A stretch of DNA of 10,630 bases from Paracoccaceae bacterium. GTDB lineage: Bacteria; Pseudomonadota; Alphaproteobacteria; Rhodobacterales; Rhodobacteraceae. Shown here piece after piece: positions 1 to 7,219 of this stretch. The notes under the pieces are model-generated. The model saw only the letters and a program-made list of their open reading frames with translations, was not told the origin of the DNA and made no database searches. The translations under genes and the position numbers were made by a program. Within the stretch, counting starts at the first letter, position 1. Each line of letters starts with the position of its first letter. The stretch covers positions 1 to 10,630 of the forward strand of contig PXDM01000004.1 in the NCBI GenBank assembly GCA_003565055.1. The letters run 5' to 3'.

Positions 1-944
1 CAGCGCAGCCATCGCTGCTGGACCTGCGCGCGAAGGTGGCGCAGGCGGCGGATTTGGTGCGACCGGGGCTCGACAGCCGCGCCCAGCTCAGCTTGGAGTT
101 GCCCGAAAGCCCGGTGGAGATCCGGGCCGATTCCACCAGCGTGATGCAGGTCTTGCTGAACCTTATGCTCAATGCGCGCGATGCCTTGTGCACCGGACCG
201 GGGGCTGCGGGTCAGATCATGGTCCGGGTGACATCGGAAGGTCCGTTCGAGATTTTGCCCGAAGTGACCCTGGGCCATCTGATGACGGGCCACGCCTATG
301 CCATGCTGGAAGTCGCCGACACGGGTGAGGGCATGACGCCCGAGCGGATGGCGGCGATGTTCACACCCTATTTCACCACCAAGGGCATGGATGGGATCGG
401 GTTGGGTTTGAGCATTGTCGCTGATATCGTGGTAACGAGCCTCGGCGCCGTCCAGGTGGAGACAGATCCCGGCCGCGGGACAGTGCTGCGGGTCTATTGG
501 CCTTCTGCCGGCTCAAATGTGGCAATGCGCGTTCTTGGCGGTCCGCCGGACCATGTGCCTGCGCTTTCGGGGCGCGCGATCCTTCTGGTGGATGATGATG
601 ACGCAATTTTGCAGCAGATGGCGCAGGCACTGAGTGCGGCAGGCGCGGAAGTGGCGAGTTGCATTTGCCCCGAGGACGCTCTGGAAGCGCTCAGCGCCGA
701 CCCAGAGGGGTGGAATCTGGTCGTGACCGACATGGAAATGGGCACAATGAGCGGGGTCGATCTGGCGTGCGCGATGCGGAAAATCCGGCCTGACCTGCCG
801 ATTGTACTGGTCACAGGGGGCGATATCGGTCAAAATGTCGCAGGCGGCCTTGGCAAAGAATTTGCCTTTGTTCTTCGTAAACCCGTGTCTGAAACAGCGT
901 TGGTCGCCGTTATCCTCGATACCTTTTTGCGCCGGGCCAGTTGA
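1..944 (+). CDS. Hybrid sensor histidine kinase, C-terminal part (HATPase_c + receiver); 5' end outside window
   Basis: The reading frame is open from the first full codon at position 3 to TGA at 942-944, so the gene starts upstream of the window; the in-frame GTG at 36 is only an internal Val. Numbering from that codon, a GHKL ATPase domain covers about residues 25-157. Its N box is around N46, its G1 box is VADTGEGM (93-100), its F box is FTPYFTTK (109-116) and its G2 box is GIGLGLSIV (120-128). A receiver domain follows at about 181-300, with acidic pocket D186-D189, phospho-acceptor D232 in VVTDMEM, T260 and K282 in LRKP. The dimerisation/phospho-acceptor His domain and any sensor domain must lie upstream. 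The protein should autophosphorylate and pass phosphate to its own receiver, and possibly to the response regulator encoded 9 nt downstream. The signal cannot be told from this part. Confidence 0.93.
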   Translation, partial: AQPSLLDLRAKVAQAADLVRPGLDSRAQLSLELPESPVEIRADSTSVMQVLLNLMLNARDALCTGPGAAGQIMVRVTSEGPFEILPEVTLGHLMTGHAYAMLEVADTGEGMTPERMAAMFTPYFTTKGMDGIGLGLSIVADIVVTSLGAVQVETDPGRGTVLRVYWPSAGSNVAMRVLGGPPDHVPALSGRAILLVDDDDAILQQMAQALSAAGAEVASCICPEDALEALSADPEGWNLVVTDMEMGTMSGVDLACAMRKIRPDLPIVLVTGGDIGQNVAGGLGKEFAFVLRKPVSETALVAVILDTFLRRAS

Positions 945-953
945 GCCCGCGCC

Positions 954-1613
954 ATGGCGGCCATGATGCGACTCCTGATAGCCGATGATCACGAATTGCT
1001 GCGCGATACGCTTGGCAGCTTCCTGCGCCAGCAGGAGGGGATCGAGATCCTGTCCGCCGCTGACACGGATGAGGCGCAGAAACTGGTGGAGACCTCTGGC
1101 CCGTTCGATCTCGTCTTGCTCGATTACGGGATGCCGGGGATGGATGCGCTGCGCGGGTTGCGCCGTATTCTGGAGATGCCCGACGCCCCGCCAGTCGTGC
1201 TGATGTCGGGCTTCGCCCCGCGAGAGATTGTCGAGGCAGCTTTGCAGATGGGTGTCCGGGGGTTCTTGCACAAATCCATGCCTGCGACCTCGCTGCTCAA
1301 TGCGATCCGTTTCATGGCGCTGGGCGAGCGCTATGTCCCGGTGGATTACATCATCCAGGGCGAGGCCCCGCGTCTGGACATGCCACAAGCACCCGGTGCC
1401 GATGTCGCGCCGGGTGTTGCCGCAGCGCTGACGGCGCGCGAGAAAGAAGTGCTGGTGGCGCTCTGCCGGGGCAGCACGAACAAGGAAATCGCGCGCGATA
1501 TGGGGCTGAGCGAGCCGACGATCAAGCTGCATGTCAAGACGCTCTACCGACGTCTCGGGGTCAGCAATCGCACGCAGGCGGCCATGGTCGCGCAATCGCA
1601 CGGCCTGAGCTGA
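954..1613 (+). CDS. NarL/FixJ-family response regulator (REC + LuxR-type HTH)
   Basis: This 219-residue protein is a standard two-domain transcriptional response regulator. The receiver domain (about 5-125) shows D11-D12, the phospho-acceptor D57 in LVLLDYGMPG, the switch residue S85 in VVLMSG and K107 in FLHKSMP. The LuxR/GerE-type helix-turn-helix (about 159-217) contains LTAREKEVLVAL and the recognition-helix region around SEPTIKLHVKTLYRRL. Phosphorylation should promote dimerisation and DNA binding. It starts 9 nt after the hybrid kinase gene, so the two are probably co-transcribed and work together. The start is uncertain: ATG codons at 954, 963 and 966 are all in frame, none has a good Shine-Dalgarno sequence, and 966 gives the usual short N-terminus (MRLLIADDHE). 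Target genes are unknown. Confidence 0.93.
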   Translation: MAAMMRLLIADDHELLRDTLGSFLRQQEGIEILSAADTDEAQKLVETSGPFDLVLLDYGMPGMDALRGLRRILEMPDAPPVVLMSGFAPREIVEAALQMGVRGFLHKSMPATSLLNAIRFMALGERYVPVDYIIQGEAPRLDMPQAPGADVAPGVAAALTAREKEVLVALCRGSTNKEIARDMGLSEPTIKLHVKTLYRRLGVSNRTQAAMVAQSHGLS

Positions 1614-1633
1614 GTTCATGCGACTGCGGCGCT

Positions 1634-1671
1634 TGCGCATCACTGCGCAGAGGTATCGTTGTAACCCTCTG
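1634..1671 (+). other. Hairpin-forming spacer after the response regulator gene
   Basis: TGCGCA occurs twice (1634-1639 and 1644-1649) around TCAC and can form a 6-bp stem with a 4-nt loop. An overlapping stem CAGAGG (1648-1653) with CCTCTG (1666-1671) is also possible. No run of T follows either one, so a classical intrinsic terminator is not supported. It may be an mRNA 3'-end hairpin or may mean nothing. Confidence 0.3.
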
Positions 1672-1730
1672 GCCTGAAACAGGTTCATCTGCTAGATTGT
1701 GGTAAAAGTCGCGCGAAAAAGCGGCAAGAC

Positions 1731-1735
1731 AGAGG
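1731..1735 (+). promoter_or_regulatory. Shine-Dalgarno AGAGG that decides the start of the Hint protein
   Basis: AGAGG lies 5 nt upstream of ATG at 1741. The frame is also open from a GTG at 1699, but that codon has no ribosome binding site and would add a poorly conserved-looking basic tail of 14 residues. I therefore take 1741 as the start. Confidence 0.6.
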
Positions 1736-1740
1736 CAGGC

Positions 1741-2781
1741 ATGGATCAGGTGACACCGGGCAACGGCGTGTTTGCGCTGGAATGGGCGTCTATTGAAATT
1801 GACGGGGTGAACGGGCTCGACCAGACATGGTTGCGGGTCGGTGCCGAATGGCGCTGGCATGGCCAAGCAGTCCGGCTCGACGCGCCGTCGAGAGGGCAGG
1901 GTGGGGCCATTCCGCTGCCCGACGCGCAAACGGTGCAGGCCCGCGCGCGGGCCATGGCGGAGCGTCTCTGTGGTATCCCGCTTCCCGAACTGGCGCGCCC
2001 TGACGATCTCAGCATCGCACCTGCGCATGGCTTTGTGCTGACCGATGGCGCGGCGCTCTATGTTGCGCGGCTGGTCCGCCGCCGCAGCGCTTGGATCGTT
2101 GTTTTCGACGGTGCCTTGCCACCAGCAGGCAAGCCCTGCTGGGTGGTCGATTGCGACATTCCACGCGCCGAGATGCCCGATGCGCGCGCGCAAGATGTGA
2201 TCTGCTTTGCCTCTGACGCGATGATCGCCACGCCGGGCGGTCCCGTGCCCATCGGCAAACTCACGGCCGGAGCCTTGGTGGTGACACGCGACAATGGCCC
2301 GCAACCTGTGCTCTGGGCCGGGCAGACAACGCTTTCGGGGCTCGCGTTGCGGCAACACAGTCATCTGCGCCCGATCCGGCTGCGGCGCAATGCCCTGCAA
2401 AACGGGCTGCCGGATGACGATCTCTGCGTCTCGCCAGCGCATCGGGTGCTTGTGACCGGGGCGCGGGCGCGCGATCTCTTTGGTTGCGACGAAGTGCTGG
2501 CCCGCGCGCAGGATCTGGTCGATTACAGGACCATCACCCCTGATCTGGCGCTGCACGGGGTCACTTATGTGCATCTGTTGTTCGAGCGTCACCAGATCAT
2601 CTTTGCCAATGGGCTGGCGAGCGAGAGTTTCCATCCGGGCTTCGCGCCTGCTCAGAGCCTGCGCCAGCACCGACACGCGCTGAGCGCGGTCTCGGGCGAC
2701 TGGCTTGACCAGCCCGAACGTTACGGCCCGGCAGCGCGCCGCTGCCTGAGCATCGGCGAAGCGGCGCTGCTCGCGGCCTGA
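1741..2781 (+). CDS. Hint_2-domain (Hedgehog/intein-type) protein
   Basis: The product is 346 residues from the ATG at 1741. Residues about 152-300 match the Hint_2 pattern. The domain starts with a candidate nucleophile C155 in VICFASDAMIATPGG, followed by the GALVVTRDNGPQPVLWAG strand region (177-194), a block-B-like SPAH (S231-H234) in LCVSPAHRVLV, and the closing IIFANGLASESFHPG (286-300). About 150 residues precede the domain and 46 follow it; I do not recognise either part. No signal peptide or membrane segment is evident. In the Hint superfamily this Cys and the block-B His drive an N-to-S acyl shift and self-cleavage or splicing. Whether cleavage happens here, and for what purpose, is unknown. 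The gene stands alone between a two-component operon and rpsD. Many roseobacter genomes carry several such proteins of unknown role. Confidence 0.82.
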   Translation: MDQVTPGNGVFALEWASIEIDGVNGLDQTWLRVGAEWRWHGQAVRLDAPSRGQGGAIPLPDAQTVQARARAMAERLCGIPLPELARPDDLSIAPAHGFVLTDGAALYVARLVRRRSAWIVVFDGALPPAGKPCWVVDCDIPRAEMPDARAQDVICFASDAMIATPGGPVPIGKLTAGALVVTRDNGPQPVLWAGQTTLSGLALRQHSHLRPIRLRRNALQNGLPDDDLCVSPAHRVLVTGARARDLFGCDEVLARAQDLVDYRTITPDLALHGVTYVHLLFERHQIIFANGLASESFHPGFAPAQSLRQHRHALSAVSGDWLDQPERYGPAARRCLSIGEAALLAA

Positions 2782-2788
2782 TCGCGCA

Positions 2789-2816
2789 TTGACACCCTGC
2801 GCGCGGGCTGTATAAG
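2789..2816 (+). promoter_or_regulatory. Sigma-70-type promoter of rpsD
   Basis: A perfect -35 hexamer TTGACA (2789-2794) is followed after 16 nt by TATAAG (2811-2816), which is preceded by TG (2809-2810) as in extended -10 elements. Transcription would start near 2823, giving a leader of about 140 nt before the S4 start codon. The promoter begins 8 nt after the stop codon of the Hint gene, which fits rpsD being its own transcription unit. Confidence 0.75.
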
Positions 2817-2822
2817 CCGCGC

Positions 2823-2947
2823 ATCCCAAGTGCCTCGGTGCTTCGGGTTCATTGGTGTTGGGGGCCCTCGCAAGAGGTCGCCTGTCGCCCGGGGGCGCAA
2901 CCTCGGGAAAGGACAACGCCCTTCATAGCCCCGCAAGGGGCGCTCAG
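2823..2947 (+). promoter_or_regulatory. Structured rpsD mRNA leader (possible S4 autoregulatory element)
   Basis: Three short helices can be read by eye. CCTC-GCAA-GAGG (2866-2877) and GCCCC-GCAA-GGGGC (2928-2941) are both closed by a GCAA (GNRA) tetraloop, and the second sits just 5' of the Shine-Dalgarno sequence. The strand GAGGT (2874-2878) can instead pair with ACCTC (2900-2904) around the inner CGCC/GGCG helix (2886-2897), so the first hairpin and the larger stem exclude one another. Feedback repression by S4 through an mRNA leader is known in E. coli and Bacillus, with unrelated leader structures. That this leader acts likewise is inference. Confidence 0.4.
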
Positions 2948-2955
2948 AGAAGGAG
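2948..2955 (+). promoter_or_regulatory. Strong Shine-Dalgarno AGAAGGAG of rpsD
   Basis: AGAAGGAG ends 7 nt before GTG at 2963. This fixes the GTG as the start and rules out the in-frame GTG at 2852, which lies inside the structured leader. Confidence 0.85.
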
Positions 2956-2962
2956 ATCAGCC

Positions 2963-3583
2963 GTGACCAAACGCACGTCTGCCAAGTACAAACTCGACCG
3001 CCGCATGGGCGAAAATATCTGGGGCCGTCCGAAAAGCCCTGTCAACAAGCGCGAATACGGCCCCGGCCAGCACGGCCAGCGCCGCAAGACGAAGCTGTCG
3101 GATTTCGGCACCCAGCTGCGCGCGAAGCAAAAGCTCAAGGGCCATTACGGCGACCTGACCGAAAAGCAGTTTCGTCGCATCTTTGCTGAAGCAGAACGCG
3201 TCAAGGGCGACACGGGCGAGAACCTGATCGGCCTGCTGGAGCGCCGCCTCGATGCGGTGGTCTACCGTGCGAAATTCGTGCCGACCGTCTTTGCGGCCCG
3301 TCAGTTCGTGAACCATGGTCATGTCACAGTGAACGGCCAGCGCGTGAACATTCCCAGCTACCGCGTGAAAGAAGGTGATGTGATCGCCATTCGCGACAAA
3401 TCCAAGCAGCTCGCCATCGTGCTCGAAGCTGTGGGGCTCGCTGAGCGGGATGTGCCTGACTATCTGGAAGTTGATCATTCCAAGATGACCGCGACCTTCC
3501 TGCGCACGCCGACGCTGGGTGATGTGCCCTATGCTGTGCAGATGGAACCGAACCTCGTCGTCGAATTCTACGCGAAGAACTGA
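2963..3583 (+). CDS. rpsD: 30S ribosomal protein S4
   Basis: The 206-residue product begins V/MTKRTSAKYKLDRRMGENIW and has the length and sequence of alphaproteobacterial S4. The N-terminal region contains GRPKSPVNKREYGPGQHGQR, a conserved S4 signature. The S4 RNA-binding domain lies at roughly 95-155, including RRLDAVVYRAKF, FAARQFVNHGHVTVNG and NIPSYRVKEGD. S4 is a primary 16S rRNA binder that nucleates assembly of the 30S body, and it also has roles in mRNA unwinding and accuracy. The GTG start is set by the Shine-Dalgarno sequence at 2948-2955. The gene has its own promoter and terminator and is not part of an rpoA operon as in E. coli; this isolated arrangement is usual in alphaproteobacteria. 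Confidence 0.98.
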   Translation: MTKRTSAKYKLDRRMGENIWGRPKSPVNKREYGPGQHGQRRKTKLSDFGTQLRAKQKLKGHYGDLTEKQFRRIFAEAERVKGDTGENLIGLLERRLDAVVYRAKFVPTVFAARQFVNHGHVTVNGQRVNIPSYRVKEGDVIAIRDKSKQLAIVLEAVGLAERDVPDYLEVDHSKMTATFLRTPTLGDVPYAVQMEPNLVVEFYAKN

Positions 3584-3606
3584 TCTTCGCCAAAGCTGCA
3601 GTTCAG

Positions 3607-3634
3607 AAAGCCCCGCCGGTCTGGCGGGGCTTTT
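3607..3634 (+). terminator. Intrinsic terminator of rpsD
   Basis: AAAGCCCCGCC (3607-3617) pairs perfectly with GGCGGGGCTTT (3623-3633) around a 5-nt loop, giving an 11-bp G+C-rich stem that ends in a T run (3631-3634). It lies 24 nt after the S4 stop codon. Because of the AAAG/CTTT ends it could also act, more weakly, on minus-strand transcripts from pyc. Confidence 0.9.
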
Positions 3635-3642
3635 GCGTTGGG

Positions 3643-3720
3643 CCAGCCCATGGCAGCGCATCGGGCGTCTCGCCCCACCCGCCCGCCCGCTTCAACGCCC
3701 GAAGCGCCGCCATGGGCTGG
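3643..3720. repeat. Large imperfect inverted repeat, 26-bp arms
   Basis: The left arm 3643-3668 and right arm 3695-3720 are reverse complements at 24 of 26 positions. The outer 12 bp are CCAGCCCATGGC/GCCATGGGCTGG and the inner 13 bp pair GCGC-TCGGGCGT with ACGCCCGA-GCGC. The mismatches are A3655/C3708 and A3660/A3703. The 26-nt loop is almost free of G on the plus strand. No T run follows on either strand, so it is not a classical terminator. It fills the gap between the rpsD terminator and the end of the convergent pyc gene. It may be a REP-like mobile palindrome or a barrier to converging transcription. Confidence 0.8.
3673..3688 (-). other. Canonical G-quadruplex motif (minus strand) in the loop of the inverted repeat
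   Basis: Read on the minus strand, 3688 down to 3673 gives GGG-C-GGG-C-GGG-T-GGGG. Four G runs of at least three with single-base loops form the sequence class that gives very stable parallel quadruplexes in vitro. The complementary C-rich strand could form an i-motif. The motif would be present in any pyc transcript extending past the stop codon, at the tip of a 26-bp hairpin. Formation in the cell is not shown. Confidence 0.7.
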
Positions 3721-3760
3721 GGTGGCGAGGCGAGCGTTTGAGGCGCCTGACATTCTGGGT

Positions 3761-6700
3761 TTACTCCAGCTCGATCAGCAGGTCCTTGGCGTCGATCTGG
3801 GCCCCGGGCTGGACATGCACGGCCTTGACGGTCGCGGCGCGTTCGGCATGCAGTCCGGTTTCCATCTTCATCGCCTCGATGGTCAGAAGCAGATCGCCCG
3901 CATTGACCTTCGCGCCCACACTCACCGCGACCGAGGCAATCGAGCCCGGCATCGGTGCGCCGACATGGTCGGCATTTGCCGCATCGGCTTTCGGGCGCTG
4001 GGCGGTTTTGGCCTTCACTGCGCGATTGGGCACGCGGATGGTGCGTGGCTGGCCGTTGAGCTCAAAAAACACCTTGGCGTCGCCGTCATCCGTGGTCTCG
4101 CCCACTGTGATCATGCGGATTTCGAGCGTCTTGCCAGGGTCGATCTCGACCGAAATTTCCTCGCCCGCTTCCATCCCGTAGAAAAAGGTCTGGGTGGGCA
4201 GGGTGCGAACGGGGCCATAAATCTGGTGGCGGCTCATGTAATCCATGAAGACCTTGGGATACATCAGATATCCGTTGAGATCCTCGTTATCAATCTCGAC
4301 CCCCTCAAGATCCGCGCTGAGTTTTGCGCGTTCGGCGTCAAGGTCTACCGGAGCAAGATGCTTGCCGGGGCGTTCGGTCTGGGGCGTATCGCCTTTGAGC
4401 ACCTTTTTCAGGATCGTTTCCGGCCATCCGCCGGGAGGCTGACCAAGATTGCCGCGCATCATGTCGATCACGGAGTCGGGGAAACTCACCTCCTTGTCGG
4501 GATTTTCGACATCGGCGCGGGTCAATCCCTGCGTGACCATCATCAGCGCCATGTCGCCCACGACCTTGGAGGAGGGCGTGACCTTGACGATATCGCCGAA
4601 CATCATGTTCACATCCGCATATGTACGCGCGATTTCCGGCCAGCGGTCCTCTAGTCCCATTGAGCGGGCCTGTGCCTTGAGATTGGTGAATTGCCCGCCG
4701 GGCATCTCGTGGAGATAGACTTCGGAGGAGGGGGCCTGCTGGGCGGATTCGAACGCCGCGTAATGCAGGCGCACTTCCTCCCAATAGTCGGAGATCTTGC
4801 GGATAGCGGCCATGTCGAGCCCCGTGTCGCGATCCGTAAAGCGCAGGGCCTCGACGATGGAGCCGAGCGTGGGCTGCGAGGTATTGCCCGAAAACGCGTC
4901 CATTGCCACATCGGCGGCGTCCACTCCGGACTCTGCCGCTGCGAGGATTGTTGCCCCGGCAATGCCGCCCGTGTCATGGGTGTGGAAATGGATCGGCAAG
5001 CCGACCTCTTCTTTCAGTGCGCGCACGAGGATCCGGGCCGAGGCAGGTTTCAACAGCCCTGCCATATCCTTCAGCCCCAGAACATGGGCTCCCGCTTCGC
5101 GCAACGCGCGGCCCATCTCGACATAATATTTCAGATCGTATTTCGCGCGATCCGGGTTCAGGATGTCGCCTGTATAGCAGATGGTCCCTTCGCAAACCTT
5201 GTTCGCTTCGATCACCGCATCCATGGCGACACGCATATTCTCGACCCAGTTGAGGCTGTCGAAAACGCGGAACACATCGACGCCTGTTTCTGCGGCCTGC
5301 GCCACGAAAGCCTGCACCACATTATCGGGGTAATTCGTGTAGCCGACCCCGTTTGAGGCGCGCAGCAGCATCTGCGTCATCAGGTTCGGCATCCGCGCGC
5401 GCAGGTCACGCAGGCGCTGCCAGGGACATTCCTGCAAGAAACGGTAGGCCACATCAAATGTCGCGCCGCCCCAGCACTCGACCGAGAAAAGCTGCGGCAG
5501 CATCTGCGCATAGGCAGGCGCGATGCGCACCATATCAATCGAGCGCATCCGGGTTGCCAGAAGCGACTGATGCGCGTCGCGCATGGTCGTGTCTGTCAGA
5601 AGAAGCTGGGTCTGCGCGGCCATCCAGTCGGCCACGGCCTGCGGCCCCTGTTCGTCGAGGATCTGCTTTGTGCCCTTTGGCGGGGTTCCGCCATCGGTAC
5701 GCGGCGGCACTGGCGTCTTGATCCCGGCAGGCGGCAGGGCGCGGCCTGCGGTCTCGGGGTGGCCGTTGACAGTGATATCAGCCACATAGGTCAGGATCTT
5801 GGTCGCCCGGTCACGCCGCGCAGTGAAGTTGAACAGCTCTTCGGTCGTGTCGATGAATTTCGTCGTGTAGCTCATATCCTGAAAGGTCGGATGTTTGAGC
5901 AGGTTGATCACGAAATCGAGATTGGTGCTCACCCCCCGGATACGGAATTCGCGCAGCGCGCGGTCCATGCGCAGGATCGCTTCATCCGGGCTGGGTGCCC
6001 AGGCTGTGACCTTGACCAGCAGCGAATCGTAATAGCGCGTGATGACGCCGCCCGCATAGGCGGTGCCACCATCGAGCCGGATGCCCATGCCCGTGGCGGA
6101 GCGATAGGCGGTGAGCCGCCCGTAATCGGGAATGAAATTGTTCAGCGGATCCTCAGTCGTCACCCGGCATTGCAGCGCGTGACCCGTCAGCGTCACATCG
6201 CCCTGCGATGGCGTGCCTGTCGCCTCCGAGAGCGACGCGCCCTCGGCGATGCGGATCTGGGCCTTGACGATGTCGATGCCGGTGACTTCTTCGGTGACAG
6301 TATGCTCCACCTGCACGCGCGGATTGACTTCGATGAAATAGAACTGCTCATCGTCCATATCCATCAGGAACTCGACCGTTCCCGCGTTCTGATAGACCAC
6401 GGCGCGCCCGATCTTGAGCGCCAGCTCGCAGACCTCGGCGCGTTGGGCGTCGCTCAGATAGGGGGCAGGCGCGCGCTCGACGACTTTCTGATTGCGCCGC
6501 TGCACAGTGCAGTCGCGCTCATAGAGATGGTAGAGATTGCCATGCGTATCGCCCAGAAGCTGCACTTCCACATGGCGCGCGCGCAGGATCATCTTCTCCA
6601 GATAGCCCTCGCCATTGCCGAAGGCGGCCTCGGCCTCGCGGCGGCCCTCGCGCACTTTCGCCTCGATCTCATCGGCCGCCATGATCGGCCGCATCCCGCG

Positions 6701-7204
6701 CCCGCCGCCGCCATGGCTGGCCTTGAGCATCAACGGATAGCCGACATCCTCAGCCATGGCGCGGATCGCGTCCATGTCATCGCCCAGCACCTCGGTCGCG
6801 GGGATGACCGGCACACCTGCTTCAATCGCGACTTTGCGGGCACTGGCCTTGTCGCCCAAAGCGCGCATCGTCTCGGCCTTCGGGCCGATAAAGGTGATCC
6901 CGTTGGCCGCACAGGCATCGACCAGCGCGGGGTTTTCGCTCAAAAGCCCGTAGCCGGGATGGATCGCATCTGCGCCTGCGGCCTTGGCCACGCGGATGAT
7001 CTCCTCGATCGACAGATAAGCCGCAACCGGCCCCATCCCTTCGCCAATCCGGTAGGCTTCATCGGCCTTGAAGCGGTGCAGGCCGAGCTTGTCCTCTTCG
7101 GCGAAGACCGCCACGGTGCGTTTGCCCAATTCATTGGCGGCCCGCATGATCCGAATGGCGATTTCACCGCGATTTGCGATGAGGATTTTCTTGAATTCGG
7201 CCAT
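3761..7204 (-). CDS. pyc: Pyruvate carboxylase (single-chain, biotin-dependent)
   Basis: The enzyme carboxylates pyruvate to oxaloacetate using ATP and bicarbonate, the main anaplerotic step feeding the TCA cycle in the cytosol. The 1147 residues carry the full domain order. The biotin carboxylase domain (about 4-455) shows the ATP-grasp glycine loop GGGGRG (165-170) and IEVNPRVQVEHT (291-302). The carboxyltransferase domain (about 533-810) shows TDTTMRDAHQS (537-547), the carbamylated-Lys candidate K712 in LKDMAG, and metal ligands H741 and H743 in HFHTHDT. The PYC/OADA and tetramerisation region follows, then the C-terminal biotinyl domain with biotin acceptor K1113 in EAMKMET. The start at MAEFKKILIANRGE is chosen over an upstream in-frame ATG at 7246 because of conservation and the AAGGGGGG ribosome site. 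The gene lies 90 bp downstream of the lactate dehydrogenase gene on the same strand. Confidence 0.97.
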   Translation of the reverse strand: MAEFKKILIANRGEIAIRIMRAANELGKRTVAVFAEEDKLGLHRFKADEAYRIGEGMGPVAAYLSIEEIIRVAKAAGADAIHPGYGLLSENPALVDACAANGITFIGPKAETMRALGDKASARKVAIEAGVPVIPATEVLGDDMDAIRAMAEDVGYPLMLKASHGGGGRGMRPIMAADEIEAKVREGRREAEAAFGNGEGYLEKMILRARHVEVQLLGDTHGNLYHLYERDCTVQRRNQKVVERAPAPYLSDAQRAEVCELALKIGRAVVYQNAGTVEFLMDMDDEQFYFIEVNPRVQVEHTVTEEVTGIDIVKAQIRIAEGASLSEATGTPSQGDVTLTGHALQCRVTTEDPLNNFIPDYGRLTAYRSATGMGIRLDGGTAYAGGVITRYYDSLLVKVTAWAPSPDEAILRMDRALREFRIRGVSTNLDFVINLLKHPTFQDMSYTTKFIDTTEELFNFTARRDRATKILTYVADITVNGHPETAGRALPPAGIKTPVPPRTDGGTPPKGTKQILDEQGPQAVADWMAAQTQLLLTDTTMRDAHQSLLATRMRSIDMVRIAPAYAQMLPQLFSVECWGGATFDVAYRFLQECPWQRLRDLRARMPNLMTQMLLRASNGVGYTNYPDNVVQAFVAQAAETGVDVFRVFDSLNWVENMRVAMDAVIEANKVCEGTICYTGDILNPDRAKYDLKYYVEMGRALREAGAHVLGLKDMAGLLKPASARILVRALKEEVGLPIHFHTHDTGGIAGATILAAAESGVDAADVAMDAFSGNTSQPTLGSIVEALRFTDRDTGLDMAAIRKISDYWEEVRLHYAAFESAQQAPSSEVYLHEMPGGQFTNLKAQARSMGLEDRWPEIARTYADVNMMFGDIVKVTPSSKVVGDMALMMVTQGLTRADVENPDKEVSFPDSVIDMMRGNLGQPPGGWPETILKKVLKGDTPQTERPGKHLAPVDLDAERAKLSADLEGVEIDNEDLNGYLMYPKVFMDYMSRHQIYGPVRTLPTQTFFYGMEAGEEISVEIDPGKTLEIRMITVGETTDDGDAKVFFELNGQPRTIRVPNRAVKAKTAQRPKADAANADHVGAPMPGSIASVAVSVGAKVNAGDLLLTIEAMKMETGLHAERAATVKAVHVQPGAQIDAKDLLIELE

Positions 7205-7208
7205 TTTG

Positions 7209-7216
7209 CCCCCCTT
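7209..7216 (-). promoter_or_regulatory. Purine-rich Shine-Dalgarno of pyc
   Basis: On the minus strand AAGGGGGG precedes the ATG at 7204-7202, with 4 nt between the last G and the start. Together with the conserved N-terminus it supports this start over the ATG 42 nt upstream. Confidence 0.6.
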
Positions 7217-7219
7217 GTG

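Noticed and set aside
513..1688. 391-residue open frame on the minus strand across the kinase and response regulator genes
   Set aside because: It is antisense to two genes with clear domain motifs, is rich in Arg, His and Gln with no recognisable domain, and reflects the lack of stops in G+C-rich DNA.
1561..2916. 451-residue open frame on the minus strand across the Hint gene and rpsD leader
   Set aside because: It is antisense to the Hint_2 gene and runs through the rpsD promoter and leader; composition is of the shadow type with no motifs.
2852..2962. In-frame GTG at 2852 giving a 37-residue longer S4
   Set aside because: The extra residues are not part of S4, the codons lie in the structured leader, and the strong Shine-Dalgarno sequence points to 2963.
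3638..4654. 338-residue plus-strand open frame over the inverted repeat and the 3' part of pyc
   Set aside because: Its N-terminus is made of palindrome sequence and the rest is antisense to the biotinyl and carboxyltransferase regions of pyc.
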